64,000 nt of DNA from Kamptonema formosum PCC 6407 (GCF_000332155.1 NZ_KB235903.1:2656839-2720838), one strand, 5' to 3'. Shown: positions 29,901 to 38,827, numbered from the stretch's first letter. Notes: generated by a model not told the origin, from the letters alone. Numbers and translations are program-made.

Positions 29901-32734
29901 CTGATTTACAGATTTGGGCAACAGGAGAAAATGTCGTAAGCTGGGGTAACAGATACGATAATAATCGCCTGGAAGTCAAACTCGACAAGAAAAGCTATCA
30001 ACCAGGTGAAACAGCAACAGCTTTAATTCAATCGCCTTATCCAGAAGCAGAGTTATACTTTGCTGTTGTTCGCGATAAAACCCTCTATCAAACTGTCACT
30101 AAAGTTAAGGGTGGTGCGCCTCAAATCCAGTTCCAAGTAACGCCAGAAATGTTGCCAAATGCAGCAGTAGAAGCTGTGTTAGTCCGTCAGGGCAAGAGTT
30201 TAAAAGAATTAGAACCGGGAAGTCTAGAAAATCTGGTAAAAATCGGCTTTGCTCCTTTTCAAACCAGTTTAGATGCTAAATACTTGAAAGTCCAAGTTAC
30301 TCCCCAGCAAACAGAATTACAACCGGGTGCAGAGGAAACCGTACAACTACAATTACAGGACAATCAAGGGAAACCAATCAAGGGGCAATTTACAGTTATG
30401 GCTGTCAATGAAGCCGTGCTGCAACTAACTGGATATCGCCCGCCAGATTTGGTTAAAACTGTCTATGCGGAGCAATCTATTTCTACCCGCTTCAACGATA
30501 ATCGACCGAATGTAGTGTTAGAAAATATGGCTTCACCCTTGGCAAAAGGTTGGGGTTATGGCGGTGGCTTCTCCACAGGTGCAGCAAATACTCGCGTCCG
30601 CAAAGATTTTCAAGCTTTGGCTTATTACAATGGTTCTGTTGTTACAGATGCTAATGGGAAAGCGAGCGTTACATTCAAACTTCCTGACGATTTAACAACT
30701 TGGCGTGTAATGGCTGTTGCTACTGACGGCAATTTAGATTTTGGTAATGGCGAGGCAACTTTTATTACCACTAAATCGCTGATTTCTAATCCCATTTTAC
30801 CGCAGTTTGCCCGCCCCGGCGATCGCATTCAAGCAGGCTTATCTGTAACTAACAATACTCAGGAAAAAGGCAATCTGACAATTAACGGTCAAGTCGCTGG
30901 CGCTATCAATTTTGAAGGGAATAACCCAACAGCGGCGAATCTAAAAACTCAAGCCGAGTCAGGGACTCATGCTTACCGTTTCCCCATTGTGGCCGGTAAT
31001 GCTGGTGATGCTAAAGTTCAATTTGCCACGCAATTAAATAGCAATGTAGATGCGTTTGAAGTGCCTTTAGAGGTGAAACCTTTAGAAGTTACAGAAAACG
31101 TTGTGGAAGTGGGAACAATACCCCCCAATCCCCCCTTACAAAGGGGGGGACAGGAGGTAAAAATTCCTCTGAAGGTTGATAAAAATGTGGTGTCAGATGT
31201 TGGCGGTTTAGAGATTTCTCTAGCTAGTACATTGATACCAGAAATTATCGCACCAGCGAAACAGGTTTTACAGAATGAACAGTTACCATTTTTGGAACCT
31301 GCGGCTAGTCAGTTATTAATTGCAGCTAATTTGCAAACTCTTTCTCAGCAATATGCTCAAAGTTTGAAAGATTTTAATCCTAGCAAAGAAGCTGCGATCG
31401 CGCTTGAAAAATTGCAAAAACTTCAGCGTCCCGATGGTGGTTTTGCTTCCTACCCCGGACAAGAACTATCTGACCCGTTTGTGACTCCCTATGCAGCAAA
31501 GGCAATCGCATCTGCTTCTAAGGCTTTTCCTAATACAGTCGATACGGGGATGCTATCTCGCCTGACAGACTACTTAAAGAAAACTCTTGCTGACCCCGGA
31601 CAATATGAGTTTTGCAAAGAGCAAGTTTGTAAGAATCAAGTGAGATTATCGGCTTTAATCTCTCTAGCAGAATTAGGCGAAAAGCGCAATGATTTTCTAG
31701 CCGATATCTATCAACAGCGGAGTGAATATAATCTAGTTACTCAAATTGAGCTGGCGCGTTACCTTTCTCAATTTAATGACTGGCAAAATGAGTCTCAAGT
31801 GCTAACTAATGAGTTGCAAAAAAGCATCTATATCACGGGTCGCACAGCTACGGTGAATCTACCTAAGAATGTGAGCTGGATAGCTTCTCCTACAGCTATT
31901 CAAGCTCAAGCTTTGCGGCTGTTTATCGCTCAAAAAAGCAAGACTGAAGATATCGATCGCTTATTGCAAAGCCTCCTAAATTTGCGGCGTGATGGCACTT
32001 GGCAAAGCACTTATGACAATGCAGAAGCACTGACAGCTTTAGTAGATTACAGCAAAACTCAGCCGACACCACCTAAGTTTAGTGCTACGGTAAAATTGGC
32101 TGGTAAACAGTTAGATTCCATTCAGTTTGACGGCTACCGCAATCCCAGTCAGTTTATCACTGTAGCCACAGATCAATTGCCACGAAATGGCGATCTAATC
32201 ATTCAGAAATCTGGTCAAGGTACGCTGCACTATATCGTCAATTATGGCTATCGCTTGCAGGGTAATCAACCGGGACGTTTAAACGGGTTGCGAGTAGTGC
32301 GAGAAATCCGACCTGCGGGTGAAGATCGAGTGTTAGGGAAACAGCAACTTTCTATTCCTAAAGACCTGACTTTGGGAGTGGGACAAGTGTTTGATATTGG
32401 TTTGGAAATTATCGCCGATCGCCATGTGGATCATGTGGTAATTACTGACCAGTTACCTGCTGGTTTCGAGGCAATTGATAACAGTTTCCAAACCTCTACA
32501 AAGGCGGTGGAAGCTCAAGGTGATAGCTGGCAAATTGGGTATAAAACGATGTATCGCGATCGCGTCCTCGCCTATAGCGATCGCCTCGAACCTGGGGCCT
32601 ACAGCCTCCACTACCTCGTCCGTTCCGTCACCCCCGGAACCTACCTCTGGCCAGGCGCAGAAGCTCATTTACAATATGCTCCTGAAGAGTTTGGGCGATC
32701 GGCATCCTCTACCTTGATTGTCTTCGATAAATGA
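26972..32734 (+). CDS. Alpha-2-macroglobulin-like lipoprotein without thioester
   Basis: A 1920-residue lipoprotein: hydrophobic leader with lipobox VVTTCG (acylated Cys at about 22), multiple MG beta domains, the MG2 bait-type region, an A2M core around 1230-1330 with the VTFKLPDDLTTWRVMAVATDG signature, and a C-terminal thioester-domain helical region. The position that carries CLEQ in thioester members reads FLEP (about 1440-1443), so covalent trapping is unlikely. A Pro/Gly-rich stretch IPPNPPLQRGGQE near residue 1390 comes from an inserted palindromic repeat. Together with PBP1C, divergent next door, it is presumed to guard the periplasm against proteases during wall repair. Copy B of a hairpin repeat follows the stop. 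Confidence 0.93.
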   Translation: MKFKKWIRPILLLILTVVVTTCGVANKSSKIEPLPSVAPLVNPQLVDWIEEISPTGKAEPLNQIRIRFKEALIPVESLDSSEQQDKLKLFEIKPAIPGQFRFLTPRMVGFQPEQALPKATRIQIAIKAGLTDLKNHRLDRDLSWTFNTEPIQLSNLPTSKPENSEFQPIDIKPTLKFTSNVELDLASVEQHLKLMPEGQTTTVPVKVELEKAEVKSEDRENPEENFDPSVRPFKYTIVPQQTLEKATQYRLQFDSGLLPLRGNLPSETPFVSQVETYSPLAFKAIKFFGQPDAGGAYGRFVKGSGQLQFNNGLIADSARENITLNPQPKKSPTLVQAYDNEPLVSLNPWSLEPAKQYTITIGANLKDKFGQTLGKPVTLQYETGDVSGEIWTPTGLNIFPAGKDLQLNISTVNLPESEYKAAYKVVQPTDLVYTADAYPRGEGNDLLSNPSEWQTFRVSGQKNQPLDITVPLREKLGAATGMLAYGVQARTNLYSDEKGKQKWREPTNYGLVQLTNLGVFAQWFPESGLIRVNHLDDGSPVAASVEIYESQLQAKSRPEPTPCATGKTDNNGTLLLNRENLQNCIKSEVGGFEKAPSLLVIARENKDWAFARTEEYSGAYGYGIEGDTWNSNKPQSRGTIFSDRQLYQPGEKAWLTGTAYYLQNGVIKQDKNTSYAVTLQTPSGTKTDLGTQTTNEFGTFSLELPIENNLPLGYYSILAKGGSGAEISGQFRIAEFKPPNFKVDLNLDKEFALIDDKIEATAQSNYLFGSPVEGGKAKYYVTRRKAEFTPKGWEEFAFGRQWFWPEESPNVPTDVLQQNAVLDASGKGNQTFTVGKDLPYPMNYRVDIEVSDVSNLSVSDSKTFTALPSERLIGLQTNFVGDAGKPLPIQLIVTDPTGKLIEGQKVRVELQKINYSSVTQVVEGSRNPHNQIEYKTVAKSEVKSGSTPQTVSLSPPESGSYRIRAKFPDSNNEVTATDLQIWATGENVVSWGNRYDNNRLEVKLDKKSYQPGETATALIQSPYPEAELYFAVVRDKTLYQTVTKVKGGAPQIQFQVTPEMLPNAAVEAVLVRQGKSLKELEPGSLENLVKIGFAPFQTSLDAKYLKVQVTPQQTELQPGAEETVQLQLQDNQGKPIKGQFTVMAVNEAVLQLTGYRPPDLVKTVYAEQSISTRFNDNRPNVVLENMASPLAKGWGYGGGFSTGAANTRVRKDFQALAYYNGSVVTDANGKASVTFKLPDDLTTWRVMAVATDGNLDFGNGEATFITTKSLISNPILPQFARPGDRIQAGLSVTNNTQEKGNLTINGQVAGAINFEGNNPTAANLKTQAESGTHAYRFPIVAGNAGDAKVQFATQLNSNVDAFEVPLEVKPLEVTENVVEVGTIPPNPPLQRGGQEVKIPLKVDKNVVSDVGGLEISLASTLIPEIIAPAKQVLQNEQLPFLEPAASQLLIAANLQTLSQQYAQSLKDFNPSKEAAIALEKLQKLQRPDGGFASYPGQELSDPFVTPYAAKAIASASKAFPNTVDTGMLSRLTDYLKKTLADPGQYEFCKEQVCKNQVRLSALISLAELGEKRNDFLADIYQQRSEYNLVTQIELARYLSQFNDWQNESQVLTNELQKSIYITGRTATVNLPKNVSWIASPTAIQAQALRLFIAQKSKTEDIDRLLQSLLNLRRDGTWQSTYDNAEALTALVDYSKTQPTPPKFSATVKLAGKQLDSIQFDGYRNPSQFITVATDQLPRNGDLIIQKSGQGTLHYIVNYGYRLQGNQPGRLNGLRVVREIRPAGEDRVLGKQQLSIPKDLTLGVGQVFDIGLEIIADRHVDHVVITDQLPAGFEAIDNSFQTSTKAVEAQGDSWQIGYKTMYRDRVLAYSDRLEPGAYSLHYLVRSVTPGTYLWPGAEAHLQYAPEEFGRSASSTLIVFDK
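31124..31156. repeat. Palindromic repeat inserted in frame in coding sequence
   Basis: The core tcccccctt...aaggggggga is an inverted repeat within the macroglobulin gene and encodes PPNPPLQRGG. It is related to the palindrome at 20174-20200. It keeps the reading frame. It falls in a linker between beta domains. Confidence 0.7.
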
Positions 32735-32738
32735 CTTA

Positions 32739-32789
32739 CGTAACGCCCCCTCTGGGCGGTGATGGAACCGCCCAGAGGGCGGCGTTACG
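32739..32789. repeat. Hairpin repeat, copy B (gtaacgcc...ggcgttac)
   Basis: Starting five bases after the macroglobulin stop, taacgccccctctgggcggt pairs with accgcccagagggcggcgtta across a short loop. This is copy B of the three-copy family and may act as a terminator or mRNA 3' stabiliser. The rest of the 267-base gap has no other clear feature. Confidence 0.75.
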
Positions 32790-33001
32790 GATACCGCCCC
32801 CGGCGGCGGATCGTTTGCACGCATTCGATATACTATAGAATGACGTTTACGATATGCAGGGTTATACCCCTCATGTGGGGTATGAGATCCCATCCCCTGC
32901 AACCAACAACAAGAATTTGAGGTTAATCTAGGACTATACAATTTGGGATTTCGGTTTGAGAATTAATAGGGAACTAATTAGATTTAACAGGAGACGCAAC
33001 A

Positions 33002-33205
33002 ATGGCAGATAAAGCCAATCAAAAGGCTCAACCCTCTGAAAATGACGACTTAAAGGATTTAAAAGGAATCTTTAAAGGGATAATTGTGAGCGCAGCTTGG
33101 TCTTATGCAGATATTTTAGAGAAAAATAAAAAAGCCGAATCTCAACAGGAAACTGCCCAAAAATCCGAGGAAGAAAAAGTCGAGCCTGATATAGCTAGGG
33201 GCTAG
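33002..33205 (+). CDS. Small hydrophilic protein of unknown function
   Basis: A 67-residue charged protein. The middle contains one amphipathic helix (LKDLKGIFKGIIVSAAWSYADIL) flanked by Lys/Glu/Gln-rich ends. A good CAGGAG ribosome site 8 bases before the ATG supports translation. The last residues (ARG) and the stop are supplied by the ctagggg repeat, so the original end may have been altered. I do not recognise a family. Confidence 0.6.
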   Translation: MADKANQKAQPSENDDLKDLKGIFKGIIVSAAWSYADILEKNKKAESQQETAQKSEEEKVEPDIARG

Positions 33206-33272
33206 GGGCTAGGGGCTAGGGAAAGAAGGGGAAGATAGAAGAGGGAAGAGGGAAGAGGGAAGAGGGAAGAGC
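33193..33272. repeat. Tandem repeats (ggggcta and gaggga units)
   Basis: About three copies of ggggcta overlap the end of the small gene. Four gaagaggga units follow in the gap before the convergent kinase gene. Confidence 0.85.
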
Positions 33273-33315
33273 TTACGACCTACTGCTGCATAACTTTAGA
33301 GAATTGGGATTACGT

Positions 33316-35319
33316 TTACGATCGCTTTGGCTCTATGCCATTTTCCACAAAAGGAATAGTAAAATGAAACTGAGAACCGCGATCTTTTCCTGCCGAATTC
33401 GCCCAAATTTGACCGCCCCAACTTTTGACAATTTGCCTACAAATTGCTAGCCCCAAACCAGTACCCCCAGTGCTACGCCGCAAAGCACCTTCCTCTTGAT
33501 AAAAGCGGTCAAATACTACCTCTAAACGGTTAGGCTCAATGCCGCGCCCAGTATCAGTTACCACTACCTCGATCGTGCGATCGCCATTGCGCTTAGCCTC
33601 AATCGTCACATTACCATTGGGTTCTGTGAATTTACAAGCATTATCCAGTAGTTTCGAGAGCACTTCCACCAGCCATTCCCCATCCGCCTGTACCAAAGGC
33701 AGCTCTGGCGGCACTTGTGCGATAATCTGCGGTAAATCCTCACGTTGACGGCGGGCGCGAATGCTGCTGAGAGCAAGATCGACGCACTCTTGCAGCGGCA
33801 AGCTTTCCATATTCCATTGCACTCTGCCACTCTCTAAGTGAGAAAGAGTGAGAAAGTCCTGCACCAGTTTACGCATTCGTTCCGCGTCACTTAAAGCAGT
33901 TTCTAGCATCACTTGCCGCAACTCTAAAGGCATATCGGGGTCTTGGCTCAAACTTTCCAGGCAAACTTGGATAGTAGACAGGGGAGTGCGGAGTTCGTGA
34001 CCCGTGATCGCGATTAAATTACTGCGAGTGCGATCGAGAGCTTCCAGTTGTTGGTTGAGTTCTTCTAAGTGAGCGTAGGTTTCAGCTTGAATTAGGGCCG
34101 CTCCCAGTTGAGTCGCGATCGCCTCTACGAGGGCCAATTCATCTTCTTCCCAAGCCTTCGTAGAATGGCACTGATGCAATTCCACTATCCCCAAAACCCT
34201 CCCCTGATAAAGCACTGGCACCATCAGCCAAGAAAGAATTTGCCACTCTTGAACCAGTGTCCGCAATGCCGATGTATTAGCAATCAGAGGATATTCTGCT
34301 CCCTGTTCCACATAAACTGGCTCTAACTTACTCACAACCTCCTCAAACAGGGGATTGTTTTGCAGCGGCCAAGTCTGACCCCGCAGAGAACGAACGCCGG
34401 GACGCAAAAACTCCTGATTGATTTTGGCGGCTGCATCTGTAGCTTTGCAGCGGTAAATCAAGCAACGGCAAGCATGGAGAGCCTCTCCTAATTCTTGCAC
34501 AGCTACTTCGATCATCTCGTCATGATTGAGCGATCGCCGCATCGCTGTGGTAATTAAATTTACTAAACGCTCTTTCCGCTCTTGGGCCGCGATCGAACGG
34601 TAAGCTTTTAGTAATTTATGCTGACCCGCCTGTAAATATGTCACCAATCGCTGAGCAAACGGCTCATTCAATTTGGGATTTTGACTCCCCTTTCTCAAGG
34701 CAGATTTAGATTTGGCATTAGTCGTTTTTCGCTGCTTCGGCAATTCCTTGGCAATACCATAAATATTTTGCGCTTCCTCAATCTTTTGTTCTAACTCCGG
34801 CCGATAGTTAAGAATTCGTTTCAGCAGTAAATCAGCAGCTTTGCAGCTCACTTCGCGGTCAAACGTCCAAATCCCTTCAAAGCGGCGAGCTTGATCCATC
34901 ATTGCCAGCGGTGCGCTATCGTTCTCATTTTGAGTAGGAGCTTTTCGTTCTTGACAGATTAAGCAAGTTGAATATTCCTGACCGATCACGACTAAATGCC
35001 ACTCTTGACTCAAACCGTCTTCCGGCTTAAATGCTACAGTCTCGTAACAGTCAGAAGCATTTTTGAAATCAGTTTCCGGTACCGCCAGCACATAAACCTG
35101 AGATGTGAGCGTGGCAATGCGCCGATAACGGTGAGCTTCCTGGCGGTAAAAGCGCTCTCGCTGGAAACTCGCGATCACTAGCGGCTGGTCTAACCCCGCC
35201 AGTACCAGGTCTTCCATCGCGTGGGAAAGCGCCGTCAGCGAAGACTTAAAATAAATTTGCGATCGCAGTTGCGGCAAAGCTTGCAGCAGCTCTGGTAGTA
35301 CCGAAGTTGGGACGATCAT
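33316..35319 (-). CDS. DICT-GAF sensor histidine kinase
   Basis: A 667-residue kinase. The N-terminal ~170 residues match the DICT sensory domain found in cyanobacterial light or two-component proteins. A basic linker follows, then a GAF domain (about 255-410), a coil, HisKA with ITGHELRTPLSTIQ and a HATPase with DNACKFTEPNG, VTDTGRGIEP and GTGLGLAIC, all complete. The GAF contains a Cys-rich segment (HACRCLIYRC) but no sure chromophore motif. No response regulator lies nearby, so it is an orphan kinase. No transmembrane segment is seen, so it is likely soluble. Confidence 0.92.
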   Translation of the reverse strand: MIVPTSVLPELLQALPQLRSQIYFKSSLTALSHAMEDLVLAGLDQPLVIASFQRERFYRQEAHRYRRIATLTSQVYVLAVPETDFKNASDCYETVAFKPEDGLSQEWHLVVIGQEYSTCLICQERKAPTQNENDSAPLAMMDQARRFEGIWTFDREVSCKAADLLLKRILNYRPELEQKIEEAQNIYGIAKELPKQRKTTNAKSKSALRKGSQNPKLNEPFAQRLVTYLQAGQHKLLKAYRSIAAQERKERLVNLITTAMRRSLNHDEMIEVAVQELGEALHACRCLIYRCKATDAAAKINQEFLRPGVRSLRGQTWPLQNNPLFEEVVSKLEPVYVEQGAEYPLIANTSALRTLVQEWQILSWLMVPVLYQGRVLGIVELHQCHSTKAWEEDELALVEAIATQLGAALIQAETYAHLEELNQQLEALDRTRSNLIAITGHELRTPLSTIQVCLESLSQDPDMPLELRQVMLETALSDAERMRKLVQDFLTLSHLESGRVQWNMESLPLQECVDLALSSIRARRQREDLPQIIAQVPPELPLVQADGEWLVEVLSKLLDNACKFTEPNGNVTIEAKRNGDRTIEVVVTDTGRGIEPNRLEVVFDRFYQEEGALRRSTGGTGLGLAICRQIVKSWGGQIWANSAGKDRGSQFHFTIPFVENGIEPKRS

Positions 35320-35832
35320 CTAGCCTTAGACGTAAATTTTTGCCGATGACAAGACAGGAGCGATCGACAGGAGGTTTTATGAGATCTTTTACCAGTATCA
35401 GTTCTATGAAACTTATTCAAATCTACGATTGGGCAGATTTAATGTTCACTTCCTGTTTCACGCTGGGGAGTCGGCTCCTTCGATGTCCACAGGCATAAAT
35501 TCAGGCCGAACTAGCCTTACTAATTCTTTTGAGACTTTAGCTATAGCAGTTTTCAATTGCGTAGGTACTAATCTTAATTAATAATTAGCCATTAGCCATT
35601 AGCCATTAGCCATTACCAATTACTTACCAATTACCTTCTTAAAAATTGTTAAATTGCTCATAAATTCTACTTTAACATTTTGTATGAGTAAGTTTAGAAA
35701 GAATTAGGTAAAATTTTGTGAACCGCCCTCACCATCAAAAAACATGAGCTACTAGCTATGAGCTTCGCAGCTAACAGCTAATAGCACTTTTCTTTAATTT
35801 TTGTAAATCTTCAAGCTACGGTCTAGGCTGCC
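35320..35832. other. Intergenic region with repeats
   Basis: A 513-base gap. It must hold the promoter of the minus-strand kinase next to 35320. Heptamers (ttagcca, attacca) fill 35574-35630, and a ctagctatgagcttcgcagctaacagctaatag hairpin-like stretch lies near 35750. No gene with a start, ribosome site and plausible composition is visible. Confidence 0.5.
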
Positions 35833-36144
35833 TCACACATCCTCGCGGGCCTCGTCGTTATTACCCGGAGAAGACTTATAAAGAGCATCCAATTGTTCGC
35901 GAGCGTCTTGCACTGAAAGCGATCGCATTACCAACAATGGCTCATTCACAACATTCCCATAATCATCCAATAATTCTGGATGCGGCACTGCTTGAAACCG
36001 AGAGGATGATGCGTTATAATTACCACCTCTAAATGGTTGGATGCGCTGAGACTCCATACCCACCGTCAACAAACTGCGGAATAAGTTCCCCACAGCCAAA
36101 AAAGCTAGGATCGTGAAAGCCAGGATGTAAAGGACGTGTAACAT
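35833..36144 (-). CDS. DUF2973 conserved cyanobacterial membrane protein
   Basis: A 103-residue protein from the ATG at 36144, which has a strong GGAGGAG site 7 bases upstream (an earlier in-frame start at 36174 has none). One N-terminal membrane helix (LYILAFTILAFLAVGNL) is followed by a soluble part with the conserved HPELLDDYGNVVNEPLLVMRS and DAREQLDALYKSSPG. This is the DUF2973 pattern, restricted to cyanobacteria, function unknown. It is upstream in reverse order of a DUF2605 gene, a pairing usual in cyanobacteria. Confidence 0.85.
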   Translation of the reverse strand: MLHVLYILAFTILAFLAVGNLFRSLLTVGMESQRIQPFRGGNYNASSSRFQAVPHPELLDDYGNVVNEPLLVMRSLSVQDAREQLDALYKSSPGNNDEAREDV

Positions 36145-36362
36145 AATATTCTCCTCCGGGCCAAACAGCCACACAAAAATTTACAAAAGTGTTTGAGCAA
36201 GGAATAACTTATTAACTGGAAATATTTTTGAGATTGTCCGCATCTGCGATCGCCATCTTCTTAATTTAGAAGCAAGCGGGCCAGAGTTCAACTCTCACTA
36301 TATTTTTCCAGGTTTAGGAAACTGCTCTCAGCGAAAGCACATAGCAACTTGCCAGCATTCAG

Positions 36363-36629
36363 TCAGCAGTTTATGCCAAGGTATGAGCACAGCCGTTTCA
36401 CCTCAACTTCACCTTCAATTGCTTGAAATAGCACCTGTGCATGACTTACTTCTTGCTGAGCCTGTCTTACCCTGGCGAGTAAGTCACATTGCTCCTGAGA
36501 ACCAAAAAAAAGAATATCCTCAGTTTTCAGGAGGTCGATTGAACGCTCAAACCAAGACCAAAAATCCTCTAGTAGCTGTGGCAGCAAGGCTTTGAGCAAT
36601 TGAGTTTCCGGCAAGTTGGGATTAACCAT
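36363..36629 (-). CDS. DUF2605 conserved cyanobacterial protein
   Basis: An 88-residue helical protein. The sequence LLKALLPQLLEDFWSWFERS, a short loop and LLARVRQAQQEVSHAQVLFQA match DUF2605, a cyanobacterial family of unknown function often beside DUF2973. It has no signal or membrane segment. It lies 218 bases upstream of the DUF2973 start on the same strand, so a two-gene unit is likely. Confidence 0.78.
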   Translation of the reverse strand: MVNPNLPETQLLKALLPQLLEDFWSWFERSIDLLKTEDILFFGSQEQCDLLARVRQAQQEVSHAQVLFQAIEGEVEVKRLCSYLGINC

Positions 36630-36751
36630 TCATTAAAATCAACTTATCTATCTATTTTAATCTTAACGCAATTCACATTTTTTAATATTTATTTAACAAA
36701 GTTTCAATTTTTTCGCCTGGGGAAATGTTGAATTTTGAATACCCTAATAAT

Positions 36752-36851
36752 TCTCCCCCGCCCCCCCCGCTCCCCCGCTCCCCCTCTCCCCCGCTCCCCT
36801 GCTCCCCTGCTCCCCCGCCCCTTCCTTCCCCCGCTCCCCCTGCTCACCTTC
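36752..36851. repeat. C-rich low-complexity tract
   Basis: About 100 bases of cccccgctcccc-type units on the plus strand (purine-rich on the other strand). The tract ends about 60 bases before thrS. It could slow polymerase or form a triplex; it belongs to the simple-repeat class seen elsewhere here. Confidence 0.85.
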
Positions 36852-36911
36852 TCTAGTTAAGATAGAAACAGTACAACCAAATGTTAAGTCCCAATTTGTA
36901 GTAATCCTCCA

Positions 36912-38753
36912 ATGGTTCAGCAGCCGATGTCTAGCCCAGAATCCCTTTCCGCACCCGAACAGCCCGCTAAAATCCACCTTCCTCGCACCAGCGAGTCAGA
37001 ACCCCTGAAAAAAATTCGCCACACCACCTCTCACGTCATGGCAATGGCGGTGCAAAAGCTATTTCCCAAAGCCCTAGTAACAATCGGCCCTTGGATTGAA
37101 AACGGATTTTACTATGACTTTGACATCCCAGAGGCATTTACAGAAAAAGATTTGAAATCCATCAAAAAAGAGATGATCAAAATCATCAATCGTAAATTGC
37201 CTCTAATTCGGGAAGAAGTCAGCCGGGAAGAAGCCGAACGCCGAATTAAAGAAATTAACGAGCCTTACAAACTGGAAATTTTAGAAGGTCTAACAGAACC
37301 GATTACCATCTACCATTTGGGTGATGAATGGTGGGATTTATGTGCCGGCCCCCACTTAGAAAATACCAGCGAACTAAACCCAAAAGCCATTGAATTAGAA
37401 AGCGTTGCCGGTGCTTATTGGCGCGGAGATGAAACCAAAGCTCAGTTGCAACGCATCTACGGAACTGCTTGGGAAAATCCCGAACAATTACAAGAATATC
37501 AGCGCCGAAAAGAAGAAGCACTCAGGCGCGATCATCGTAAACTAGGCAAAGAATTAGGATTGTTTATTTTTGCCGATGTCGTCGGGCCAGGCTTGCCTTT
37601 GTGGACACCCAAAGGCACAATTTTGCGGAGTATTTTAGAAGATTTCCTCAAACAAGAACAGGTTAAACGCGGCTATTTACCCGTCGTCACTCCTCACATT
37701 GGCAGAGTAGATTTATTCAAAACCTCTGGTCACTGGCAGAAATATAAGGAAGATATGTTTCCGATGATGGCAGAGGATGAAGAATCGGCAAAAGCAGAAC
37801 AAGGTTTTGTTCTTAAACCGATGAATTGTCCTTTCCACATTCAAATATATAAGAGCGAATTACGTTCTTATCGGGAATTGCCCATGCGGTTAGCAGAATT
37901 CGGTACTGTTTACCGCTACGAACAATCGGGAGAATTAGGAGGATTAACCAGAGTTCGCGGATTTACTGTTGATGATTCCCACTTATTTGTCACGCCGGAA
38001 CAGTTGGATGCTGAATTTTTGAGCGTGGTGGATTTAATCCTATCAGTATTCAAAAGTCTGCAATTAAAGAACTTTAAAGCTAGACTGAGTTTCCGCGATC
38101 CAACTTCCGATAAATACATGGGTTCCGATGAAGTTTGGGAGCAATCTCAAGGGGCAATTCGTCGCGCTGTGGAAACCTTGGGAATGAATTATTTTGAAGG
38201 AATTGGGGAAGCGGCTTTTTATGGCCCCAAACTCGATTTTATTTTCAGCGATGCGCTTGACCGCGAGTGGCAATTAGGAACTGTCCAGGTAGATTACAAT
38301 TTACCTGAACGTTTCGATTTGGAATATGTCGCTGAGGACGGAACTCGCAAACGTCCAGTAATGATTCATCGCGCTCCTTTTGGTTCTTTGGAACGGTTAA
38401 TTGGCATTTTAATTGAGGAATATGCGGGTGATTTCCCGGTGTGGTTAGCACCAATTCAGGTTCGTTTGTTACCAGTTAGTAATGACTTTTTACCTTTTGC
38501 TCAAGAGGTAGCGGCGAAGATGCGGATATTGGGAATTCGCGCTGAGGCGGATGTGAGTAGCGAGCGTTTGGGTAAGTTAATTCGCAATGCTGAGAAGGAT
38601 AAAATTCCGGTGATGGGTATTGTGGGTGCAAAGGAGGTTGAGTCAAATAGTTTGAGTATTCGCACTCGTGCTTCTGGGGAGTTGGGAATGATTGCTGTTG
38701 ATGAGGTAATTAATAGATTGAAGTCGGCGATTTTGAGTTTCAGCAATTTTTAG
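36912..38753 (+). CDS. thrS: Threonine--tRNA ligase
   Basis: A 613-residue class II synthetase. It lacks the N-terminal TGS domain of E. coli ThrRS and starts with the SAD editing domain (HTTSHVMA with the two His, and DLCAGPHL with the conserved Cys). The catalytic core has the zinc ligands in KPMNCPFH, DDSHLF and MIHRAPFGSLERL, motif 2 RYEQSGELGGLTRVRGF, and a C-terminal anticodon-binding domain. It charges tRNA-Thr and edits Ser. The promoter side is a C-rich tract. A terminator follows the stop closely. Confidence 0.97.
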   Translation: MVQQPMSSPESLSAPEQPAKIHLPRTSESEPLKKIRHTTSHVMAMAVQKLFPKALVTIGPWIENGFYYDFDIPEAFTEKDLKSIKKEMIKIINRKLPLIREEVSREEAERRIKEINEPYKLEILEGLTEPITIYHLGDEWWDLCAGPHLENTSELNPKAIELESVAGAYWRGDETKAQLQRIYGTAWENPEQLQEYQRRKEEALRRDHRKLGKELGLFIFADVVGPGLPLWTPKGTILRSILEDFLKQEQVKRGYLPVVTPHIGRVDLFKTSGHWQKYKEDMFPMMAEDEESAKAEQGFVLKPMNCPFHIQIYKSELRSYRELPMRLAEFGTVYRYEQSGELGGLTRVRGFTVDDSHLFVTPEQLDAEFLSVVDLILSVFKSLQLKNFKARLSFRDPTSDKYMGSDEVWEQSQGAIRRAVETLGMNYFEGIGEAAFYGPKLDFIFSDALDREWQLGTVQVDYNLPERFDLEYVAEDGTRKRPVMIHRAPFGSLERLIGILIEEYAGDFPVWLAPIQVRLLPVSNDFLPFAQEVAAKMRILGIRAEADVSSERLGKLIRNAEKDKIPVMGIVGAKEVESNSLSIRTRASGELGMIAVDEVINRLKSAILSFSNF

Positions 38754-38762
38754 AAAATAGTA

Positions 38763-38792
38763 AGTAGAGTGGGTTAACTCACTCTACTTTTC
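38763..38792 (+). terminator. Rho-independent-like terminator after thrS
   Basis: A perfect stem agtagagtg / cactctact with an 8-base loop is followed by tttt. It starts 10 bases after the thrS stop. Confidence 0.8.
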
Positions 38793-38827
38793 ACTTCATT
38801 ACCAATGAATAAATAGGAGTTAAATCT

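Noticed and set aside
35307-35498. Plus-strand 63-codon frame after the DICT kinase start
   Set aside because: It overlaps the kinase start region, shows no family signs and lacks a ribosome site.
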